DNA from: Xanthomonas arboricola
Lineage (GTDB): Bacteria; Pseudomonadota; Gammaproteobacteria; Xanthomonadales; Xanthomonadaceae
Reading direction: 5' to 3'
NCBI RefSeq assembly: GCF_002940665.1
Contig: NZ_MIGY01000002.1
Span: 1,076,683-1,140,682, forward strand
DNA: 64,000 nt
This document shows positions 21,520 through 28,411 of this stretch, in pieces. The notes under the pieces were generated by a model. It had not been told where the DNA came from, searched no databases, and saw nothing but the letters and a program-made list of their open reading frames with translations. The number at the start of each line of letters is the position of its first letter. Positions within the stretch are counted from its first letter, which is position 1. The translations under genes were made by a program, and so were the position numbers.

Positions 21520-22911
21520 ATGAATGAACTGCGTGATCCCGGCGATGCAGTGATCGCCATCGTTGGCGGTGGCGCATCCGGTGTGCTGGTGGCGCTGCAG
21601 CTGTTGCGTCAGGCCGTGGCGCCGGTGCAGATCGTGCTCATCGAGCCGCACGCGGTGCTGGGCGAGGGCGTGGCGTACTCCACCGTGCGGCCGGAACATC
21701 TGCTCAATGTGCCCGCCGCGCGGATGAGTGCGTTGGTGGAGGCGCCGCAGGATTTCGTCGATTACCTGCGTGCGCACGCCTGCTGCCCGGAGCTGGAGGA
21801 CGCGCAGCTGCCGCAGCACTTCGTCGGGCGCAGGCACTACGCGCCCTACTTGCGCGATCGTCTGCAGGCCGCGCGGGTGCAGGGGCCGGCGACGCTCACC
21901 GTTCACAGCGCCCGCGTGCAGAGGTTGCAAACCGATGCCGATGGCGCGCTGTTGCAGCTCGACGATGGACAGACCGTGCAGGCCAACAGCGTGGTGCTGG
22001 CGGTAGGCAATGCGTTGCGGCCGTTGCCGCTGCGCGGGGCCACCGGCCTGTCGGCAGCGCAGCGGGTGGAAGCCTGGGATACCGACGCAATCGCCGCGTT
22101 GCCGCAGGACGCGGCGGTGTGCATCGTCGGCTCGGGACTGAGCATGGCCGACACGGTGGTGACGCTGGCCGCGCAGGCGCATCGCGGGGCGGTGCACGTG
22201 GTGTCGCGGCATGGGCTGCTGCCGTTGCCGCAGGCGCACTGCGTGGCGGCGGACTTCGATCCGCAACCGTTGCTGGCGCTGTCGCTGCGTGCGCGGATGC
22301 GCAGCTTGCGGCAGCATGCGCGGGTTGCGGTGGCGCAGGGCCTGCCCTGGCAGAGCGTGATGGAGCGTTTGCGCCCGTTGAGTCAGGCCCTGTGGCAAAC
22401 GCTGTCGGTTGCCGACCAACGCCGCTTCCTGCGCCACGTGGTGCGCTATTGGGATGTGCATCGTCACCGCATCGCCGCGCCGGTGCATGCGCAACTGCAG
22501 GCGATGCGCGCGCGCGGACAATTGCAGCTGCATCGCGCGCGGCTGGATGTGGCATTCCAGGCCGGCGCGTGCGTGCGGGTCAGTGCCGGCGCCAGTGCAG
22601 GGCATGCCTTGCAGCTGGATGTGCAGACGCTGGTCAACGCCACCGGCGTGGAAATGCGCGTGCAGGCAATGCGCAACCCGCTGCTGCAGCAGCTGCTGGG
22701 GCAGGGCATTGCGGTAGCCGGTCCGCATGGGATCGGGGTGGATACCGATGCCGATGGCTGTCTGATCGATGCCGATGGGCATGCCAATCCGCGCTTGCGG
22801 GTGATCGGCAGCCTGCGGATCGGGTCGTTTTGGGAAAGCCTGGCAGTGCCGGAGTTGCGTGAGCAGGCAACGGCGATTGCGCGGGACCTGTTGGAATTGC
22901 CGGGGCGGTGA
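21520..22911 (+). CDS. FAD/NAD(P)-binding protein (NAD_binding_9-like)
   Basis: A 463-residue flavoprotein-like enzyme of unknown substrate. The N-terminal dinucleotide-binding motif AIVGGGASGVLVAL is near residue 13, and a second one, VCIVGSGLSMADTVV, near residue 198. The segment GEGVAYSTVRPEHLLNVPA is characteristic of the FAD-NAD(P)-binding family often annotated as HI0933-like or hydroxyacylglutathione-hydrolase-associated. The ATG 21520 follows a CCTACAATCGCCGG stretch, and the frame upstream is not convincing. It stands alone between cls and uvrD. Confidence 0.75.
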   Translation: MNELRDPGDAVIAIVGGGASGVLVALQLLRQAVAPVQIVLIEPHAVLGEGVAYSTVRPEHLLNVPAARMSALVEAPQDFVDYLRAHACCPELEDAQLPQHFVGRRHYAPYLRDRLQAARVQGPATLTVHSARVQRLQTDADGALLQLDDGQTVQANSVVLAVGNALRPLPLRGATGLSAAQRVEAWDTDAIAALPQDAAVCIVGSGLSMADTVVTLAAQAHRGAVHVVSRHGLLPLPQAHCVAADFDPQPLLALSLRARMRSLRQHARVAVAQGLPWQSVMERLRPLSQALWQTLSVADQRRFLRHVVRYWDVHRHRIAAPVHAQLQAMRARGQLQLHRARLDVAFQAGACVRVSAGASAGHALQLDVQTLVNATGVEMRVQAMRNPLLQQLLGQGIAVAGPHGIGVDTDADGCLIDADGHANPRLRVIGSLRIGSFWESLAVPELREQATAIARDLLELPGR

Positions 22912-22923
22912 GGGGCGGTGTTC

Positions 22924-22975
22924 CCTTCTCCCGCCGGGAGAAGGCGGTGCGTCGCGGCGGATGAGGGTACGAGCG
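22924..22975. repeat. intergenic repeat upstream of uvrD
   Basis: A perfect hairpin CCTTCTCCC-GCC-GGGAGAAGG (22924-22944) followed by CGGTGCGTCGCGGCGGATGAGGGTACGAGC. Same family as the copies at 19.2-19.5 kb and 25.3 kb. Confidence 0.75.
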
Positions 22976-23045
22976 AAGCCCCGCATTCCCAACCGCTTCA
23001 TCGCAATCTCAGCCGCAGCGACGCCACAACCGGTAAAATGCGGCG

Positions 23046-25232
23046 GTGGATGTCTCTCATTTGCTCGATCATTTAAACCCCGCCCAGCGCGAGGCCGTTT
23101 CCGCGCCGCCGGGGCACTACCTCGTGCTGGCCGGCGCCGGCTCCGGCAAGACGCGCGTGCTGATCCATCGCATCGCCTGGCTCAATGAAGTCCAGGGCGT
23201 GCCCAACCACGGCATCTTCGCGGTGACCTTCACCAACAAGGCCGCCGGCGAAATGCGCCACCGCACCGACCTGCAGCTGCGCAACGGCAGCCGCGGGATG
23301 TGGATCGGCACCTTCCATGGGCTGGCGCACCGGTTGTTGCGCCTGCACTGGCAGGATGCGCGGCTGCCGGAAGGCTTCCAGGTCATGGACAGCGACGACC
23401 AGCTGCGGCTGGTCAAGCGCGTGGTGCAGGCGCTGGAGCTGGATGAGGGCAAGTATCCGCCCAAGCAGATGAGCTGGTGGATCAACGAGCAGAAGGACGA
23501 AGGCCGTCGTCCGCAGCATATCCAGCCCGAGCCCAACGACGACTGGACCGAGGTGCGCCGGCAGGTCTACGCCGCCTACCAGGAACGTTGCGACCGCTCC
23601 GGCCTGCTGGACTTTGCCGAGTTGCTGCTGCGCGCGCACGAACTGCTGCGCGATACCCCGGCCTTGCTGGCGCATTACCGTGCGCGCTTCCGCGAGATCC
23701 TGGTCGACGAGTTCCAGGACACCAACGCCATCCAGTATGCCTTCGTGCGCGTGCTGGCCGGCGAGACCGGCCACGTGTTCGTGGTCGGCGACGACGACCA
23801 GGCCATCTACGGCTGGCGCGGCGCCAAGGTCGAGAACGTGCAGCGCTTCCTGAAGGATTTCCCCGGCGCGCAGACCGTGCGGCTGGAGCAGAACTACCGC
23901 TCCAGCGCCAATATCCTGGGCGCGGCCAATGCGGTGATCGCGCACAACCCGGACCGGATCGGCAAGCAGCTGTGGACCGATTCCGGCGACGGCGATCCGA
24001 TCGATCTGTATGCGGCCTACAACGAGGTCGACGAGGCGCGCTATGTGGTCGAGCGCGCGCGGCAGTGGGTGCGCGACGGCGGCAGTTACGGCGAAGTGGC
24101 GGTGCTGTATCGCAGCAACGCGCAGTCGCGCGCGCTGGAAGAAGCGCTGATTTCCGAACAGCTGCCGTATCGCGTGTATGGCGGCATGCGCTTCTTTGAG
24201 CGTGCCGAAATCAAGGACGCGTTGGCGTATCTGCGCCTGCTCACCAACCGCAGCGACGATGCCGCGTTCGAGCGCGCAGTCAATACGCCGACGCGTGGCA
24301 TCGGCGATCGCACGCTGGATGAAGTGCGTCGCCTGGCACGCGCCAATGCGTTGTCGCTATGGGAAGCGGCGATGCTGTCGACGCAGGAAAACACACTGGC
24401 CGCCCGCGCCCGCAATGCGCTGGCCGCGTTCCTGAGCCTGGTCGGCCAGCTGCATGCCGAAACCGGGCAGATGGAACTGGCCGAACGCATCGACCATGTG
24501 CTGATGCGCTCGGGCCTGCGCGAACATTGGGCCAAGGAAAGCCGCAGCGGGCTGGATTCGGAATCGCGTACCGAGAACCTGGACGAACTGGTGTCGGTGG
24601 CCTCGCGCTTCACCCGCCCGGACGATGAAGACAGCCAGGGCATGACCGAGCTGGTCGCCTTCCTGGCCTACGCCTCGCTGGAGGCCGGCGAAGGCCAGGC
24701 GCAGGCCGGCGAAGAGGGCGTGCAGCTGATGACGCTGCATTCGGCCAAGGGCCTGGAATTTCCCATCGTGTTCCTGGTCGGCCTGGAAGATGGCCTGTTC
24801 CCGAGCGCACGCTCGCTGGAAGAAAGCGGCCGGCTGGAAGAAGAGCGCCGCCTGGCCTATGTGGGCATCACCCGCGCGCGCCAGAAGCTGGTGCTGTGCT
24901 ACGCCGAATCGCGGCGCATCCACGGCCAGGACAACTACAACGTGCCCTCGCGTTTTCTGCGCGAGATTCCGCGCGAGTTGCTGCACGAGGTGCGCCCGAA
25001 AGTGCAGGTCTCACGCACTGCCTCGCTGGGCGCAGCTCGCGGCGGACCGGTGCATGGCGTGGTCGAAGCCGCACCGATCAAGCTCGGTGCCAATGTCGAA
25101 CACCCCACCTTCGGCGGCGGCGTGGTCGTGGACTACGAAGGCGCCGGCGCGCATGCGCGCGTGCAGGTGCAGTTCGACGACGTCGGCGCCAAGTGGCTGG
25201 TCATGGCGTATGCGAATTTGACGGTGATGTAA
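23046..25232 (+). CDS. uvrD: DNA helicase II UvrD
   Basis: Superfamily 1 3'-5' helicase for nucleotide-excision and mismatch repair, 728 residues. Motifs: Walker A AGAGSGKTR near residue 29, DEFQDTNAIQYAF (Walker B), GDDDQAIYGWRGA, QNYRSSANIL and TLHSAKGLEFPIVFLVGLE. The start is GTG 23046: it gives MDVSHLLDHLNPAQREAVSAP, which matches the MDVSxLLDxLN start of Escherichia coli UvrD. The C-terminal segment HPTFGGGVVVDYEG is also typical. Confidence 0.96.
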   Translation: MDVSHLLDHLNPAQREAVSAPPGHYLVLAGAGSGKTRVLIHRIAWLNEVQGVPNHGIFAVTFTNKAAGEMRHRTDLQLRNGSRGMWIGTFHGLAHRLLRLHWQDARLPEGFQVMDSDDQLRLVKRVVQALELDEGKYPPKQMSWWINEQKDEGRRPQHIQPEPNDDWTEVRRQVYAAYQERCDRSGLLDFAELLLRAHELLRDTPALLAHYRARFREILVDEFQDTNAIQYAFVRVLAGETGHVFVVGDDDQAIYGWRGAKVENVQRFLKDFPGAQTVRLEQNYRSSANILGAANAVIAHNPDRIGKQLWTDSGDGDPIDLYAAYNEVDEARYVVERARQWVRDGGSYGEVAVLYRSNAQSRALEEALISEQLPYRVYGGMRFFERAEIKDALAYLRLLTNRSDDAAFERAVNTPTRGIGDRTLDEVRRLARANALSLWEAAMLSTQENTLAARARNALAAFLSLVGQLHAETGQMELAERIDHVLMRSGLREHWAKESRSGLDSESRTENLDELVSVASRFTRPDDEDSQGMTELVAFLAYASLEAGEGQAQAGEEGVQLMTLHSAKGLEFPIVFLVGLEDGLFPSARSLEESGRLEEERRLAYVGITRARQKLVLCYAESRRIHGQDNYNVPSRFLREIPRELLHEVRPKVQVSRTASLGAARGGPVHGVVEAAPIKLGANVEHPTFGGGVVVDYEGAGAHARVQVQFDDVGAKWLVMAYANLTVM

Positions 25233-25296
25233 GCGTTTCTTCTATTACTAGGATAAGCACCGTAGTAGCCGCCGCTAATTGGACGACGAGGCGTTT

Positions 25297-25350
25297 CCTT
25301 CTCCCAACGGGAGAAGGTGGCGCGCAGCGCCGGATGAGGGTACGTCGTGG
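25297..25350. repeat. intergenic repeat between uvrD and immunity-like gene
   Basis: Hairpin CCTTCTCCC-AAC-GGGAGAAGG (25297-25317), followed by TGGCGCGCAGCGCCGGATGAGGGTACG. It matches the copy at 22924 in layout. Confidence 0.75.
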
Positions 25351-25520
25351 CGATATAACGCCACACGCCTGTACAGACTTAGTCTTGCAGACAGGCAAAA
25401 CGTTGCTTCTTATAATGCCTGGAACGCTGATCTCGCATGCAATGCAGTCGAGGAGATATCGATGCGCTCGGCGACGCTGGCAGTGGCGATGAGAAAATTT
25501 CGACAGCACGGAGCGAGGCA

Positions 25521-26111
25521 ATGATGGTGGAAGCTACTATAAAAGCTTTTGTGGAAGCCTCGATTTCTGCGGAGGAATTTGAACGGAGTATTCAGTCCGA
25601 TGCATCCTTTGAACGTCTTCTAAAGAATGAAGTGCGACTGCCTGCCTACATCCAGGAAGCTGATCTCTACACGCATCTGATCAGTCAAGACTACAGCCGG
25701 ATCGGTTCTGTCTACAATGTTCAACAACTACTTTGCAGCTTCTTGAAGAAACACGAGATTGCGCATATTTGCAGTGAAAAATATGGCGAATTATTCGAGT
25801 TGACGCTGAAAGTTCAGCCTAAATGGCTTGATCTTCCAGCGTGGTACTTTTCCCGCGCTATCGATGGTGAAGGCGCTAGCAAGGGGAAGGCGCTGGTGGG
25901 GATGTTGAAGAAGAAGATCGCGCAGGATTTTCGCTTCTTGAAAGCTGCACCGAAGTGGTTGCAAAGTCCCGATTGGCCCTTTGTTGAAGGAAGACCGTTG
26001 GTGTTTGTAGGGCAGATCGACATTGGCAGTCTTCGTCACGACACGGCGCAGCTGTACATTTTCTATGATGAGCACACTGGAACATTCGTAACTTCCAGCC
26101 AATCCTGTTAA
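25521..26111 (+). CDS. orphan immunity-like protein (DUF1963-like C-terminus)
   Basis: A 196-residue soluble protein of unproven function. The C-terminal part (PKWLQSPDWPFVEGRPLVF, VGQIDIG, AQLYIFYDEHTGTF) resembles DUF1963-type domains often found in contact-dependent toxin immunity proteins. The N-terminal half is helical and acidic with no recognised family. The base composition is visibly more AT-rich than its neighbours (codons such as AAA, GAA, TTT are frequent), which suggests transfer. It starts at ATG 25521 after GGAGCGAGGCA. A short upstream frame ends with a TGA overlapping this ATG, as in toxin-immunity pairs, but I could not recognise a toxin. The function is an inference. Confidence 0.5.
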   Translation: MMVEATIKAFVEASISAEEFERSIQSDASFERLLKNEVRLPAYIQEADLYTHLISQDYSRIGSVYNVQQLLCSFLKKHEIAHICSEKYGELFELTLKVQPKWLDLPAWYFSRAIDGEGASKGKALVGMLKKKIAQDFRFLKAAPKWLQSPDWPFVEGRPLVFVGQIDIGSLRHDTAQLYIFYDEHTGTFVTSSQSC

Positions 26112-26386
26112 AGGCTGTTGGTCTGGGCAATATAGCGGTCAGCGAAAGCTTCAATATGATGCGCACACGTGCGACGCATCCGACACCCAAGGTGCGGTCG
26201 TAAACTGGACATCTGACTGTCCTTGCGGACGCGCCGTTGTGCGCTGCCCGATGCATCACCGCGTCATCCATGACACCCTGCGATCGAATCGGACGCAGAG
26301 GAACACACGAGCGGATGTGCATAAAATGAGGCCAGCAGGCGAGCTCTACAATCCTGCTTGAGTGCTACTGCAACCCAGCAGCAGAA
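26112..26386. other. upstream part of the 357 bp gap before the usp gene
   Basis: No gene seen. It contains the AT-containing stretch GTGCATAAAATGAGG near 26318-26332 but no clear second promoter and no repeat that I recognise. Confidence 0.4.
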
Positions 26387-26400
26387 TTGATCCGCATCAA
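26387..26400. promoter_or_regulatory. perfect FNR/ANR-type box upstream of uspA-like gene
   Basis: TTGATCCGCATCAA is an exact match to the FNR/ANR consensus TTGAT-N4-ATCAA. Its centre lies 75 bp upstream of the ATG of the universal stress protein, compatible with activation from about -41 for a start of transcription near 26435. The regulator itself is not in this window. Confidence 0.6.
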
Positions 26401-26468
26401 GGTCGACGTCGCTGCACCCTGTCAGGCTGCCATTACCGGCGATGCAGCCGGTCACTTCGGAGGTCACC

Positions 26469-26915
26469 ATGTACAAACGTATCCTGATCGCCATCGATGC
26501 GTCCGAGTTGTCGCATCGTGGTTTGTTTCAGGGCCTCGAGCTGGCCAAGGCGACGGGCGCGAAAGTGGATATCGTCACCGTGTCCGAGCCGTGGGCGATG
26601 GGCATGTACGACGCGATGGGCTGGAGCGTGGGCTACGAGGCAAGTCCGGAGTACCGCAAGGAGCGGGAAGCTGCCGCAGAAAAGATCCTGCGCCCGGCGC
26701 TGGAACTGGCGGCCGCAGCCAACATCAAGGCCACGTCGCGTCACGTGCTGGACCGCTTCGCCGCCGAAGGCATCGTGCAGACCGCCAAGGAGTGCAACAG
26801 CGACCTGATCATTATGACCTCGCACGGCCGCCGTGGCATGCGCCGCATGCTGCTCGGCAGCCAGACGGTGGAGGTGCTCACGCATAGCTCGATTCCGGTG
26901 CTGGTGATCCGCTGA
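26469..26915 (+). CDS. universal stress protein (UspA family)
   Basis: A 148-residue single-domain Usp. It starts MYKRILIAIDASELSHRG, and the ATP-binding pattern G-2x-G-9x-G(S/T) is visible as SHGRRGMRRMLLGSQTVEVL near residue 118. ATP-binding Usps support survival under stress and low oxygen. ATG 26469 follows a GGAGGTCACC box. The perfect FNR-type box upstream suggests oxygen-responsive control. It is monocistronic and is followed by a REP hairpin. Confidence 0.9.
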   Translation: MYKRILIAIDASELSHRGLFQGLELAKATGAKVDIVTVSEPWAMGMYDAMGWSVGYEASPEYRKEREAAAEKILRPALELAAAANIKATSRHVLDRFAAEGIVQTAKECNSDLIIMTSHGRRGMRRMLLGSQTVEVLTHSSIPVLVIR

Positions 26916-26981
26916 TCGTCGGATGTTCTGCTGCGCAACGACACGCTCGGTACATCCCACGCTCAAGTCGCACGCTCTGTC

Positions 26982-27054
26982 GTAGGAGCGCGCCCGAGCG
27001 CGACGAGGCATTACCGGTAACGCCCCATCACGCGCAGGCACGCTCCTACGCCGA
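26982..27054. repeat. REP-type hairpin between usp and AraC-type gene
   Basis: CGTAGGAGCG at the left end and CGCTCCTACG at the right end form a perfect inverted pair. The inner region contains CGCCCGAGCGCGACG and the palindrome TTACCGGTAA. It is related in sequence to the REP pair at 11.2-11.7 kb and may also terminate transcription of the convergent genes. Confidence 0.65.
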
Positions 27055-27067
27055 TTGAGGGGCGTTT

Positions 27068-27652
27068 CTACACTGGCTCGGGCTGAGCGGCAACGCGGCC
27101 GGTCGGCCGTGCAACACGCCGTAACGCGTCGGTACGCAAGGGTGCGAGGTGCATCAGCGGCATGCCGGCACGCACCGGCATGTCAGCCCGGTGCGTTTGC
27201 TGGCTCAGCTCGCGCATGAAGCGCCACACCGGCATGTAGTGTCCGCGGCGTGGCGCATGTGGCGGCGGTGCGGCGCGGCACTGGCGGCGCCATTGTATCG
27301 GCGGCATGCCGAAACGCTGCTGGAAACAGCGTTGAAACTGCCGCTCCGATGCAAAGCCCATTTCATACAGCAACCAGGTCAGGCTGCACTCCGGGTAGGC
27401 CTGCAGATAACGGTACGCGGTGTACAGGCGCTGCGCGCGGATATGGCTGGCCACGCCCCCGCGCGACTGGAACAGCCGGTACAACGACGCACGCGACAGC
27501 CCGAACGCCTGCTGCAGGGACTCGGTACCGAGCTCGGCCTCACCGATGTGCTGCTCGATGTAGGCCAGCAGATCGACCATCAGCGGCGCAGGTGCCACCC
27601 CCGATGCCGATGCCTGCGGGACGATGGCGCTGTAATCGCTGGTGTTGCTCAT
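27068..27652 (-). CDS. AraC-family transcriptional regulator
   Basis: A predicted DNA-binding regulator of 194 residues with an AraC/XylS double helix-turn-helix near residues 30-125. The first HTH is seen in ESLQQAFGLSRASLYRLFQ, the second in LTWLLYEMGFASERQFQRCF. No separate ligand-binding domain precedes it; a Pro/Arg-rich tail follows. ATG 27652 is preferred; TTG 27716-27718 in the same frame would add 22 residues. It is divergent from the ECF sigma-kinase pair, with a 210 bp shared upstream region, so it could control that pair. Effector unknown. Confidence 0.8.
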   Translation of the reverse strand: MSNTSDYSAIVPQASASGVAPAPLMVDLLAYIEQHIGEAELGTESLQQAFGLSRASLYRLFQSRGGVASHIRAQRLYTAYRYLQAYPECSLTWLLYEMGFASERQFQRCFQQRFGMPPIQWRRQCRAAPPPHAPRRGHYMPVWRFMRELSQQTHRADMPVRAGMPLMHLAPLRTDALRRVARPTGRVAAQPEPV

Positions 27653-27862
27653 GCGGGTGCTGCCTGCGGCCCACTCCCCGGGGCCTGTCACCTGATCAAC
27701 CGAGAAAAGCTGCGCCAACCCATCATCGGCTTTCGTGAACCCGGCGCTGCGTCACGCATTAGTGCGATCGACCGCGATCCAGGCCAACCGGCCGGCCCTG
27801 TCCTCGATGCGCCACCGCGCTCCGGTCGCCAATGCGGGATACTGCGCTTCCACGCAGGCGAG

Positions 27863-28411
27863 ATGGACCGGATGTCCGAGCTGCCGATCACCGAGTTGTT
27901 GCAGGCCTGGCAGCGCGACATACCCGGCGCGAGCGACGCATTGGCGCGGCAGGTCTACGAGGTGCTGCGCGCCACCGCATTGCGCGAGCTGCGGCGCGAT
28001 GCGCGTGCCGGCCTGCAGGCAACCGAACTGGTGCACGAGGCCTGGATGCGACTGGAGCAAGGCCAGCAGGGGTTTCGCTCGCGCGCGCATTTCTATGCAG
28101 TAGCGGCATTGCAGATGCGTCATCTGCTGGTGGATCTGGCGCGGCAGCAGGCCAGTGCCAAGCGGCTTGGGCAGGCAGTGACCTTGACGATCAGCTTGTC
28201 CGACAGCGCGCCGCGGCCGGAGGCCTTGATGGTGGTCGCCGATGCCTTCGACAAGCTGGCGCGGGTGGACGAGCGCAAGGCCAAGGCCTTCGCGCTGACC
28301 GAGCTGGTGGGTTTCAGCGTGGCCGAGGCGGCCGAGCAACTGGAGGTGTCGGTGCCGACGCTGGAGCGCGACCTGCGCTTTGCACGCGTGTGGCTGGCGG
28401 CGCAGCTGTGA
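27863..28411 (+). CDS. ECF-type sigma factor (TIGR02999-like)
   Basis: A 182-residue extracytoplasmic-function sigma factor. Region 2 is seen in ATELVHEAWMRLEQ and HFYAVAALQMRHLLVDLARQQAS, the pattern of the TIGR02999 (sigma70-ECF, planctomycete-like) group; region 4 is near VGFSVAEAAEQLEVSVPTLERDLRFARVWL cut at its key residues VAEAAEQL and TLERDL. No anti-sigma gene is adjacent. Instead the stop overlaps the GTG of a Ser/Thr kinase by 4 bp (GTGA), and ECF factors of this kind are often coupled to such kinases. ATG 27863 is chosen; ATG 27872 is possible. Confidence 0.85.
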   Translation: MDRMSELPITELLQAWQRDIPGASDALARQVYEVLRATALRELRRDARAGLQATELVHEAWMRLEQGQQGFRSRAHFYAVAALQMRHLLVDLARQQASAKRLGQAVTLTISLSDSAPRPEALMVVADAFDKLARVDERKAKAFALTELVGFSVAEAAEQLEVSVPTLERDLRFARVWLAAQL

